A stretch of 64,000 nucleotides of DNA from CAYXDO01 sp964463485. GTDB lineage: Bacteria; Myxococcota; Kuafuiibacteriia; Kuafuiibacteriales; Kuafuiibacteriaceae. Shown here piece by piece: positions 47,651-55,401 of this stretch. The notes under the pieces were generated by a model. It searched no databases. It saw only the letters and a program-made list of their open reading frames with translations, and had not been told where the DNA came from. The DNA is taken from NCBI GenBank assembly GCA_964463485.1, contig CAYXDO010000022.1, positions 1-64,000 of the forward strand, given 5' to 3'. The translations under genes were made by a program, and so were the position numbers. The number at the start of each line of letters is the position of its first letter. The first letter of the stretch is position 1.

Positions 47651-49813
47651 TCACAGGCTCCGCAGAAAGGCCATGAGGTCCTCGCGCTCCGCCGCACTCA
47701 GCCGCTCGACTTCACCGTGGCTTCCCGCTTCGTCGAGCACCTCCTCGATCGTGGTCGCTCGCGCGTCCGACAGATACGGGGCGCTCTGCGCCAGGCCGAG
47801 GAGAGACGGGATGTCCAGCGCTTGGTCGGAGTCCTCACGGAGCGAGAAGAGCCGCTTCTCCGGAACGGCCGCCAGCCTCGTGAACGCCGGGAATCGATGG
47901 CACCCTTCACATCCTGCCCGGACGAAGGCCTCGACCCCTGCGCGAGCTCGCGCCAGGTCTTCGATGGGCGGGGAGGGGTCCGGGATCATCGAGGCCAGAT
48001 AAGCGTCCAGCGCCGAAAAACGTTGCTCAGAGTCCGTTCGAAACCCACCGAGGACCTCCTCGGCGACCTGTCGAAACGACGCGAAGCTCGGATAACTTCC
48101 CCCTCGAAGGAACGGAGACGTTCCGATGACTCCGCGCGCGGACAGAGTCGGTCGAGGCGACTCATGTCCGATATCGTGCCTGGCGTAGTCCGAGTCTGCG
48201 CCGACGTGACAGCTCGCGCACGCGACGCCTCGCTTGGTGGCTTCGTGAAAGGCCGCCTCGCCCGCTCGAACGAGCGGCTCATCGGCACCTGCCGGGAGCC
48301 GGAGCGGAAAGGCACGCAACGAATCCGCACCCTCCCCCATCGTGAAAAGAAACGCCCTCCCTTGCGAAGTCGAGGCGACCAAGAGAGTCCCTCCGCCGAG
48401 GTCCGACACGAGCGTCGGCGCTCGCATTCGATCGGCGAGCGACCATCGACGGACCACCGACAGGGAGGCCGCGTCGAGCTCGAGCAACTCATCGGATCCC
48501 GCGGCCGTGGCGAAGGTGCCGGAGGGCCCGGTCGACAACCCGACGATCAACGCTCCTGAACCCTCCGACTTCGTCACGATTCGCCCCAAGGGCAACAGAC
48601 GCGCGGCGTCGAGCACCACGACCTGGTCGTCGACGAAGTGGTTGGGCCCGGCATCCTGGTTCGGGCGATAGTCCGAGAGTGCGACAAAAAACCGATCCCC
48701 GGAGGCTTCTACTCGAGCCGGGCGCCGGCCGAACCTCGTTCGAATTTCGAGACCCACAATTTCGAGACCCTCACCACCGAACGTCTCGAGCCGCACGGAT
48801 CCGCTCCTTCGCTCGAACACCGCGAACCGACCCTCGCTGGGACGGACCCACTTCAGGACGTCCGCGGGCTCCGGAAGCGACCTCGAACTCAGGAGCTCCA
48901 GCGACAGGCTGAGGGCGCGCGCTTCGGGGTGACGACCCTCGACTCCAATCAGCAAGACATCCCCCCGGAGATCGAGACTGGTGGCAGGACCTATTACGGA
49001 CGAGCGTAGCCTGCGCCCGTCCGAGTCGAGCGCGAGGATCTCGCCGGACCAACGGTGCGTCACGAAGATCGTCGAGGTCGCGATCGCACACGCAGTCGGC
49101 CCGTCCCCAACTCTCAGGGAAGTGACCGATCCGGCGCGGTCGATTCGAAAGGCTTCATCGCTGTCCTCACTCAGCAGGACCAGAAACCCATCAGCTCTGC
49201 AGCACGCCGTCGGCCGGAAGAGTCCGCGTCCGAGGCCCAATCGCCGCTCAAAAACTCGACCATCCACCGAAATCTTGGTGTCGACAAACCCGTCTCCTCC
49301 GGGCAACCCATCCGAGCGAGGATCGTAGTCGGCCCGGAAGAGTCCCTCGCCGAGCCTCGTGGTGCGTGCGCGACCGGCCCCGAGCTCGACCTCCACGTGG
49401 GTTCCCTCGGCGCGCAGGTAGAACGTCTGCGGACGATCATCGCGCACGACCCGCGGGAAGATCGACGGGCTCTCCTCGAGCGGTCGCCGGTCCGCAAAAG
49501 CGGAGCCCATCCCGGTGAGTTGATCGTTCTCGAGCAGCTCGGGCCTCGTGGCGCCCCACACGAAACAGACGAGCGCGACGGCTCGGATCCCGAATCGTCG
49601 GAACGCGGCCGGAACCTGGACTGGAGCCCGAGCTCCCAGCCTTCGCCGAACGAGGGGCGCCAACCGAAGCAGCAGCACCGCGACAAAGAAGGCAGGCGCG
49701 ACCGCGGCGAGAGTGTGGGTCCAAGAGACCCCCCAAATGATCGCGGCGAGAGAGAACGGGAGGGACCCGACCGAGTCGCGCCTGCGCTCGGAGGACGCGT
49801 TCGACCCACTCAC
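47651..49813 (-). CDS. Membrane-anchored diheme cytochrome c with propeller domain (720 aa)
   Basis: Periplasmic redox protein. The GTG start at 49813 overlaps the oxygenase stop (GTGA). N-terminal helices (FSLAAIIWGVSWTHTLAAV, PAFFVAVLLLRLAPLV, VALVCFVWGA) anchor it. Residues about 120-540 look like a YVTN-type beta-propeller (FVTHRWSGEILALDSDGRRL, DQVVVLDAARLLPLGRIV). The C-terminal 180 residues carry two heme sites, CASCH and CEGCH, in a diheme cytochrome c peroxidase/MauG-like layout. An open frame 76 codons upstream is antisense-derived. It may accept or donate electrons for the co-encoded oxygenase's product; substrate unknown. Confidence 0.85.
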   Translation of the reverse strand: MSGSNASSERRRDSVGSLPFSLAAIIWGVSWTHTLAAVAPAFFVAVLLLRLAPLVRRRLGARAPVQVPAAFRRFGIRAVALVCFVWGATRPELLENDQLTGMGSAFADRRPLEESPSIFPRVVRDDRPQTFYLRAEGTHVEVELGAGRARTTRLGEGLFRADYDPRSDGLPGGDGFVDTKISVDGRVFERRLGLGRGLFRPTACCRADGFLVLLSEDSDEAFRIDRAGSVTSLRVGDGPTACAIATSTIFVTHRWSGEILALDSDGRRLRSSVIGPATSLDLRGDVLLIGVEGRHPEARALSLSLELLSSRSLPEPADVLKWVRPSEGRFAVFERRSGSVRLETFGGEGLEIVGLEIRTRFGRRPARVEASGDRFFVALSDYRPNQDAGPNHFVDDQVVVLDAARLLPLGRIVTKSEGSGALIVGLSTGPSGTFATAAGSDELLELDAASLSVVRRWSLADRMRAPTLVSDLGGGTLLVASTSQGRAFLFTMGEGADSLRAFPLRLPAGADEPLVRAGEAAFHEATKRGVACASCHVGADSDYARHDIGHESPRPTLSARGVIGTSPFLRGGSYPSFASFRQVAEEVLGGFRTDSEQRFSALDAYLASMIPDPSPPIEDLARARAGVEAFVRAGCEGCHRFPAFTRLAAVPEKRLFSLREDSDQALDIPSLLGLAQSAPYLSDARATTIEEVLDEAGSHGEVERLSAAEREDLMAFLRSL

Positions 49814-50529
49814 CAGTAAACAAACCAACGCCCGTCCGCAAAGACCGCGTGCCCCTGCAAGGTAATTCGCTCGTCGGAGTCCTGAGGCGAGTCGATGGGT
49901 GCGATCGCGTGATACTGCATGCCGGAGTGAAGAAAAAGGCGACCGACGGCATACTCGTGTCTGGTCGCGTTGACTTTTTCGAGCCTCGCGCTTCGACGGC
50001 CCGAAATCAGCTCGTCTTCCGGCTCGAACTCGGCGTTCCACAAGATCAGCCCTGCGCCGCTCGCGGGAGCCCGGACGAGCAACGTGAAGCTCAGCGTCTT
50101 GGACTCGTCGATCTGGCGGTCACGAAACTCGACGAGTCGGTACTGGAGGTCCGCGTGAACCGAGCTCGTCTTGGACTCATACGCCGAGCCTCCGAGGAAC
50201 ACGTGAAAGCCGGGCAAAGCCATCCCGTTCTCGAGCTCCACCGGCGCCTCGAGCTCCACTCGCAGCGCGTCGAGCAACTTCGAATAGAGCCACGAGAAGT
50301 ACCTGCGGAGGCTCGCGTTGGTGGTTCGCGCCTTGCCATAGTAGTAGGAGGCGAAGCTCAGTGCGTCCAGGTAACTCGCCGCCCCAACGGTGAAGAAGGG
50401 CTTGCCGCCCACTGAGTCTCGCTCCGTCCAGGGCACCTTGCCGGCAAACAAGATCTGCCGCGCCCGTTCGCACTCGATAGGGGTGAGAAGGTCGACCGCG
50501 CGCGGCCGGAAGCTTCGCTTTCGACTCAC
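49810..50529 (-). CDS. Putative 2-oxoglutarate/Fe(II) dioxygenase-like protein (239 aa)
   Basis: Cytoplasmic protein with a prolyl-hydroxylase-like jelly-roll pattern. Candidate iron ligands are the HAD triplet in SSVHADLQYRLVEF and a distal His in LFLHSGMQYHAI; an Arg in SDERITLQGH would bind 2-oxoglutarate. The strand SFTLLVRAPASGAGLILWN supports the fold. The GTG start lies inside the elbB stop (GTGA), and its own stop overlaps the cytochrome start, so the three proteins are tightly coupled. Target (protein side chain or small molecule) unknown. Confidence 0.72.
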   Translation of the reverse strand: MSRKRSFRPRAVDLLTPIECERARQILFAGKVPWTERDSVGGKPFFTVGAASYLDALSFASYYYGKARTTNASLRRYFSWLYSKLLDALRVELEAPVELENGMALPGFHVFLGGSAYESKTSSVHADLQYRLVEFRDRQIDESKTLSFTLLVRAPASGAGLILWNAEFEPEDELISGRRSARLEKVNATRHEYAVGRLFLHSGMQYHAIAPIDSPQDSDERITLQGHAVFADGRWFVYW

Positions 50530-51182
50530 GCCATCCGCATCACTTCGGAGATCAGCTGCTCGATTCCGGCGCCGACGTGTCGAATGCTCGGCCCGAGCAT
50601 GTACGCAGGCGTCGAGACGACCTTGTGGTCCGCGTCGAGCACGTAGGACTCGGTCACGCAGTCCACATGCTTGGCGCCGCAAGTTTCGATCTCCTTGGCG
50701 GTTCCCGCGTCATTTCCGATCGTCAAGGTCGGGTGATCTTTCCCGAGCACCACCGCCACGACCGAAGGCGCGATGCAGATCGCTCCGATCGGTTTCTTCT
50801 GCGCAAAGACCTCGGCCACGAGCCTGGCGACCGCCGGATGGACCGCCGCGCCGTGACCCTTCTTGGCGAAGTCGGACAAATTCAGCGCCGCGCCGAACCC
50901 ACCCGGGAGCACCAACCCATCGAGCTCCCGAGCCTCGACCTCCGCGATGTCTCTGATTTGGCCGCGAGCGATGCGGGCGGACTCGACGAGCACGTTCCGC
51001 TTCTCGTTCATGGGTTCCTGGGTTCGATGATTCACGACCTGCGCTTGCTCCACGTTCGGCGCCATACAAACGGTCGTGGCACCGGCCCTATCGAGCGCGT
51101 AAAGCGTCAACACCGCCTCGTGAATCTCGGCGCCGTCGAGAAAGCCGCAGCCAGAAAGTACAACTCCGATTCTCTTGCTCAT
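50526..51182 (-). CDS. elbB: ElbB-type glyoxalase / class I glutamine amidotransferase-like protein (218 aa)
   Basis: DJ-1/PfpI-superfamily protein. Landmarks are VVLSGCGFLDGAEIHEAVLT at the N-terminus, DGLVLPGGFGAALNLSDFA and the nucleophile elbow GAICIAPSV containing the catalytic Cys, all diagnostic of ElbB, which has weak glyoxalase activity and is linked to isoprenoid metabolism in E. coli. A ribosome-binding site (GGAGG, 8 nt before the ATG) is present. First gene of the elbB-oxygenase-cytochrome operon; this gene context for elbB is new to me. Confidence 0.92.
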   Translation of the reverse strand: MSKRIGVVLSGCGFLDGAEIHEAVLTLYALDRAGATTVCMAPNVEQAQVVNHRTQEPMNEKRNVLVESARIARGQIRDIAEVEARELDGLVLPGGFGAALNLSDFAKKGHGAAVHPAVARLVAEVFAQKKPIGAICIAPSVVAVVLGKDHPTLTIGNDAGTAKEIETCGAKHVDCVTESYVLDADHKVVSTPAYMLGPSIRHVGAGIEQLISEVMRMA

Positions 51183-51319
51183 GGATTTCCTCCAAAGTGC
51201 GGTCTACACCTCTCTACGGCTTCTGGGAAGACGCCAGATGCAGGCGCGCCGCTGGACGTCGAAGGCTCGGCTCAGAGCCCGATTGTGTCTCGGTCCTGGC
51301 GAGGCTACAGGCCGCTTTG

Positions 51320-53149
51320 ATGTCTGTTCCCGGCGCCCCGACCAAGGAGCTCCCGCGACCCGTCCGGATCGGACACGCCGTCGAGAACGGGCTCGTCAAT
51401 CTCGTCTTCCTCGTGATGGGCGCGCTCCCAGTCATCGAGATCCTCGCGCGCTTGCTCATTGGCCGCGGCATCCCAGGGTCGGCGAGCATCGTCCAGCACC
51501 TGACCCTTTGGGCCGCCTTTCTCGGCGCGATGCTGGCTACCCGCGAGCACCGCCACCTCTCGCTGTCGACGGCCGAAGTCTTGCCCGCAGGGAAGGCCAG
51601 AATGCTCGCCTCGGTGTTCACGGACTCCGTCTCGGCAGCCGTTACCGCGCTCGTCGCCTACGCCGCGTGGGTGATGGTGAAGGCAGAGTCCAGCGACCGA
51701 GTCCTCGTCGCGTCGATTCCCTTCTGGTGGAGCGAGGTCGTGATGCCGGTGGGCTTGATCATCATGGCGACGCGCTTGGTGATCGGTCGCGATCGAAGCT
51801 GGCTCTGGCGGATCGTGCCACTCGTCGCCATCGGCCTCGGTCTGGGCCTGGGTTCGTTCGCGGAGCATGCCGAGTCGTTCGTGTGGCCGCTCGCGATCCT
51901 CATCCTCCTCGCGCTCCTCGCGGGCGCACCCATCTACGTGGCCATGAGTGGTCTCGCGATGCTGTTCTTTTTTGCCGACGAGACACCCATCGCCTCGGTA
52001 CCCACCGAGACGCTGCGGCTCGTCGTCTCGCCCACGCTGCCGGCGATCCCGCTCTTGACTGCGGCTGGCTTCATTCTGGCCGAGGGCGGCGCGGCGCGAC
52101 GGCTGCTCCGTTTGTACCGCGCCCTGTTCGGTTGGATGCCTGGCGGCTTGGCCATCATGGCCTGCGGCGTCTGCGCGATCTTCACCGCCTTCACCGGGGG
52201 TTCCGGGGTGACCATCTTGGCCCTGGGTGGGCTCGTCTTGCCGACTCTCTTGGAGGAAAAATATCCGCGCGGCTTCAGCATCGGCCTCGTGACGGCTTCG
52301 GGCTCACTGGGCCTGCTCTTTCCTCCGTCGCTTCCGGTGATTCTCTACGGCGTCGTCGCCCAAATTCCGGATTTCAACCGACTGTTCCTAGCCGGTCTCG
52401 TGCCCGGCGTACTCATGATTTTGCTCGTCCTCATCTATGGGGTGTCCGTCGGGATCCAGCAGAATATTCCCCGCACTCAGTTCGAAGTCTCCGAGGCAAA
52501 GGCCGCGTCGTGGTCGGCCAAGTGGGAGCTCGGCCTGCCCATACTCATCGGCTTCGCCATCCTGGGCGGCTTCGCGACGATCGTGGAGAGCGCGGCCTTG
52601 GCCTTGATCTACGCGGTCATCGTCGAGGTCCTGATCTTTCGAGACATCCCTTTGAAAGCGCTTCCGGCGACGCTCGCCCACGGCGCCACGCTGGTCGGCG
52701 CGGTGCTCATCGTCCTCGGAATGGCTTTGGGTTTCACGAGCTACCTCGTCGACGCCTCGATTCCATCGCTCGTCATCGATTGGGTCAAGCAGCATATCGA
52801 GAGCCAGTGGGCCTTTCTGCTCGCGCTCAACCTGTTGCTGCTCGTGATCGGAAGCGTCGTGGAGATTTACGCGGCGATCGTGATATTGGCCCCACTCGTC
52901 GTCCCCCTTGGCCGAAGTTACGGCGTCGACGACATTCACCTTGCGATCATCTTCCTGGCCAACCTGGAGCTCGGCTTCCTGTTCCCGCCGATGGGTTTGA
53001 ATCTGTTCCTCTCCGCCTCGAGGTTCAACGAGCCTCTGCCCAGGCTCTATCGTCACGCGTTGCCATTTCTCGGAATCATGGCCGTCGCCGTAGCGCTCAT
53101 CACTTACTTTCCCGCGCTCAGCGTGGGCGTGTTGAGCTTGTTGGAGTGA
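51320..53149 (+). CDS. Fused TRAP transporter permease DctQ-DctM (609 aa)
   Basis: Tripartite ATP-independent periplasmic transporter membrane component. Residues about 20-180 form the small DctQ-like four-helix part (VNLVFLVMGALPVIEILARL, WAAFLGAMLATREHRHLSL). Residues about 195-609 form the DctM part with about 12 helices and family motifs AFTGGSGVTILALGG, LVTASGSLGLLFPPSLPVIL and LELGFLFPPMGLNLFLSA. Substrates are usually organic acids. No DctP-type solute receptor gene is found nearby. ATG 51320 is used; the frame upstream lacks membrane sequence. Divergent from elbB. Confidence 0.92.
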   Translation: MSVPGAPTKELPRPVRIGHAVENGLVNLVFLVMGALPVIEILARLLIGRGIPGSASIVQHLTLWAAFLGAMLATREHRHLSLSTAEVLPAGKARMLASVFTDSVSAAVTALVAYAAWVMVKAESSDRVLVASIPFWWSEVVMPVGLIIMATRLVIGRDRSWLWRIVPLVAIGLGLGLGSFAEHAESFVWPLAILILLALLAGAPIYVAMSGLAMLFFFADETPIASVPTETLRLVVSPTLPAIPLLTAAGFILAEGGAARRLLRLYRALFGWMPGGLAIMACGVCAIFTAFTGGSGVTILALGGLVLPTLLEEKYPRGFSIGLVTASGSLGLLFPPSLPVILYGVVAQIPDFNRLFLAGLVPGVLMILLVLIYGVSVGIQQNIPRTQFEVSEAKAASWSAKWELGLPILIGFAILGGFATIVESAALALIYAVIVEVLIFRDIPLKALPATLAHGATLVGAVLIVLGMALGFTSYLVDASIPSLVIDWVKQHIESQWAFLLALNLLLLVIGSVVEIYAAIVILAPLVVPLGRSYGVDDIHLAIIFLANLELGFLFPPMGLNLFLSASRFNEPLPRLYRHALPFLGIMAVAVALITYFPALSVGVLSLLE

Positions 53150-53164
53150 GGACCGCGTTCGTTG

Positions 53165-53170
53165 TAGGAT
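53165..53170 (+). promoter_or_regulatory. -10 box TAGGAT, leaderless promoter
   Basis: TAGGAT is followed by GCCTCG and the ATG at 53177, the exact 6-nt spacing. Confidence 0.5.
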
Positions 53171-53176
53171 GCCTCG

Positions 53177-53632
53177 ATGCGCTTTGGAGCGTTCAGGAAG
53201 CTCTCGACCTCGGACGACCGACACTCGGCCGGTCCGAGACAGGCTCGTTCAAACCATGGATTCAGCTCGACCGGCTCGACTCGAGATGGGTTGTGGGCCG
53301 GCGCGCTCGTCGCGCTCGCCGCGTGCGGCACCGCGGACCCGGTCGCGGACCCCTGCGCAGAACCTCCGACTTTCGCCCAGGACATTCGCCCGGGCGTGGT
53401 CGAGAGGACCTGTATCAGCTGCCACACCGAGACCAAGCAGGGGATTGTGCGCCAGGGCGCAACGACCGGCTTGGACTACGATCGGTATGAGTTGATCACC
53501 GACTTACCAGGGTTCGCAGATTCGATCACCTCGGGTCGAATGCCGCCACCGACCCTAGACCCCGCGAACCCGACCTCGGACGTGGAGCGCGCCCAGGTCG
53601 CTCTGTGGCGAAAGTGTGGGTTCAAGCCCTGA
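53177..53632 (+). CDS. Monoheme cytochrome c lipoprotein (151 aa)
   Basis: Small electron-transfer lipoprotein. Lipobox LAAC (Cys50) follows an unusually long N-region of about 38 residues; the start is supported by the leaderless promoter. One c-type heme site, CISCH (Cys79, Cys82, His83), is followed by a likely distal Met in SGRMPPPTLDP. It has the form of the heme domain found in planctomycete/myxobacterial DUF1592-type proteins. Partner unknown; it lies between a TRAP permease and an ExbD-like gene. Confidence 0.82.
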   Translation: MRFGAFRKLSTSDDRHSAGPRQARSNHGFSSTGSTRDGLWAGALVALAACGTADPVADPCAEPPTFAQDIRPGVVERTCISCHTETKQGIVRQGATTGLDYDRYELITDLPGFADSITSGRMPPPTLDPANPTSDVERAQVALWRKCGFKP

Positions 53633-53723
53633 GTCCCCGCACGAACCATGCAACTCATCGGTCTGTCGACGGATGCGCGCACCGAACGGAATCGCGGGTG
53701 ATCGCGGCTTCGTTCCCGCTTCG

Positions 53724-54203
53724 ATGGCAGGCGCATCCCTTCCAGAACCAAGCTCGACCGGAGCCAAGAAGACGGTCGACTTTCAGCTCAACCTCGTTCC
53801 TTTCATCGATCTGTTGAGCGTCTTGATTTCGTTCCTCCTGATGACCGCGGTGTGGACTCAGATCGCGAAGATCGACGTCAAGGCTGCTCCGACCGACCCT
53901 GCGGAGCCCGAAACGCCTCCGCGGGTGGTGGAGCCGATCGGTCTCAATGTGGTCGTGGGCCAGATGGGTTACGCGGTGACCGTAGCGGGCAGGCCCCCTG
54001 CCGACATTCCGCGGCGGGGCGAGCTCTGGGACGCGCCGGCTCTGGAAAAGGCGCTCGGGGCGCTGAGGCTAGAGTTTCCGCTGAACGAAGACATCCAAAT
54101 CACCTGCGAGGACAACGTGCCGTACGAAGAGCTCGTTCGGGTGATGGACAGCGCGCTGGCCCAGAGCCTCCGGGGCATCTCGGTCATGGGCGTCGATCGC
54201 TAG
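53724..54203 (+). CDS. ExbD/TolR-like protein (159 aa)
   Basis: Inner membrane protein of the TonB/Tol energising family. The single helix begins VDFQLNLVPFIDLLSVLISF, containing the family Asp that carries protons, followed by a periplasmic domain (VVGQMGYAVTVAGRPPADIP, EELVRVMDSALAQSLRGISV). The ATG at 53724 is preferred because upstream codons add no recognisable sequence. No ExbB/TolQ or TonB gene adjoins it, so it may work with a remote motor. Confidence 0.82.
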   Translation: MAGASLPEPSSTGAKKTVDFQLNLVPFIDLLSVLISFLLMTAVWTQIAKIDVKAAPTDPAEPETPPRVVEPIGLNVVVGQMGYAVTVAGRPPADIPRRGELWDAPALEKALGALRLEFPLNEDIQITCEDNVPYEELVRVMDSALAQSLRGISVMGVDR

Positions 54204-54224
54204 AGCTACCGAGACCCGACCCCG

Positions 54225-54256
54225 TTGCGGGTCCCGGTCCCGGTCCGGGTCCCTGT
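54225..54256 (+). repeat. GGGTCC/CGGTCC hexamer tract
   Basis: GCGGGTCCCGGTCCCGGTCC followed by GGGTCCCTG is a 6-bp periodic tract 22 nt after the ExbD stop, of the same kind as at 43.93 and 19.8 kb. It can also fold on itself through GGGTCC/GGACCC-like pairing. Confidence 0.8.
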
Positions 54257-54311
54257 CGTGACCAAATGTCGCAGCCCCACATTCGAAGCGTCGAGGCCGA
54301 GGCTCGTCGTA

Positions 54312-54317
54312 CATACT
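54312..54317 (+). promoter_or_regulatory. -10 box CATACT, leaderless promoter
   Basis: CATACT is followed by CTGTCC and the GTG at 54324, matching the 6-nt spacing and supporting this start for the radical SAM gene. Confidence 0.4.
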
Positions 54318-54323
54318 CTGTCC

Positions 54324-55373
54324 GTGTCGCCCGAACGAGTCCCCAGCTTGAGGCTCTACTTGCACCTCACCATGAACTGCAACCTCCGCTGTCGCTACTG
54401 CTACAGCGGCGAGAAGCGGCATGAAGCGATGTCCGTCGAGGTCGGCCGCGCGGCGATCGATCGGTTCATGGCGTCGACGCACCACTTGCTCGTGCAGTTT
54501 TTCGGCGGAGAGCCTCTGCTGCGCTTGGGCGTCTTGAGGGAGCTCGTGAGCCACGCGGAGGCCCGATCGCGGGAGCTTCGAGTGCCGGTGTCCTTCGTGT
54601 TGGTGACCAACGGGACCCTGTTTGACAAAGACGTGGCCAAACTCTGCGCGGACCACCGCATCGAGCTGTCGGTGAGCCTCGACGGAGACGCGTCCTCCCA
54701 GGATCTCAATCGAATTTTTCCGAACGGTCGGGGCTCGTTCTCCGTCATCGAGCCTCACCTACCGGAGCTCGTGGCGCTTCGAGCCCACGTGGTCTCGGTC
54801 GTGAAGGCGAACAACGTGGCGAACCTGGCGCGGTCCATGAAATATCTGCTCGATCTCGGATTTCGCAACATCCACATCTCTCCCGATCACACCGATCCCG
54901 GGATGGCGCTCGCACTCGCCGAGTATGAGAAGCAGCTCGAGCAGGTCGGACGTGAGTATGTGGAGCTCGTCAGGAGCGGTGATCCCACGTTCATCAGCGT
55001 GTTCGACGACGGAGCTCACCCCTTCAGCCGGGGCCCGTGCAAACTGGGCTCGGGCGAGCTCTCCGTCGATCCCTACGGGAGGATCTATCCGTGCGCTTGT
55101 TTCGTCGACCACGACCGTTATCCGCTCGGGCACGTCGAGACTGGGTTGGATCCGATCCTACACTCGATATTTCTCGAGGACCTCGGGCTCTTACACCGAA
55201 AGATCGAGGCGGAGCACCGCGATTGTCCGGCCCATTCGTTCTGTCGGAAGGGTTGCGGCTGCACGAACATCGTCTCCACCGGAGAGATGACTGGCATCGT
55301 ACCGGTGACGTGCGAAATTGGCCGGGTTCACGCGAGGACGGCGGAGCGGGTTCGAGAGATGGAACGAGCATAG
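54324..55373 (+). CDS. Radical SAM/SPASM enzyme (349 aa)
   Basis: Radical S-adenosylmethionine enzyme that would ligate a 4Fe-4S cluster through Cys19, Cys23 and Cys26 (MNCNLRCRYCYSG). FFGGEP is the SAM-binding GGE motif. The C-terminal Cys-rich region (GPCKLGSG, IYPCACF, CPAHSFCRKGCGC and a final CEIG) is a SPASM domain holding auxiliary clusters, typical of enzymes that modify ribosomal peptides or sulfatases. No sulfatase or obvious precursor peptide is encoded nearby, so the substrate is unknown. GTG 54324 is chosen from the leaderless promoter; the frame upstream only translates repeat DNA. Confidence 0.9.
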   Translation: MSPERVPSLRLYLHLTMNCNLRCRYCYSGEKRHEAMSVEVGRAAIDRFMASTHHLLVQFFGGEPLLRLGVLRELVSHAEARSRELRVPVSFVLVTNGTLFDKDVAKLCADHRIELSVSLDGDASSQDLNRIFPNGRGSFSVIEPHLPELVALRAHVVSVVKANNVANLARSMKYLLDLGFRNIHISPDHTDPGMALALAEYEKQLEQVGREYVELVRSGDPTFISVFDDGAHPFSRGPCKLGSGELSVDPYGRIYPCACFVDHDRYPLGHVETGLDPILHSIFLEDLGLLHRKIEAEHRDCPAHSFCRKGCGCTNIVSTGEMTGIVPVTCEIGRVHARTAERVREMERA

Positions 55374-55401
55374 TCGAGCGAGGTGTTCGCTGCCATCCAG
55401 C

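Noticed and set aside
49814..50041. Longer start for the diheme cytochrome gene
   Set aside because: The extension lies inside the oxygenase gene in another frame and is Arg-rich; the GTGA overlap gives a better start.
51175..53490. 771-codon plus-strand frame overlapping the TRAP permease
   Set aside because: Arg/Pro-rich shadow; the permease frame shows membrane helices and family motifs.
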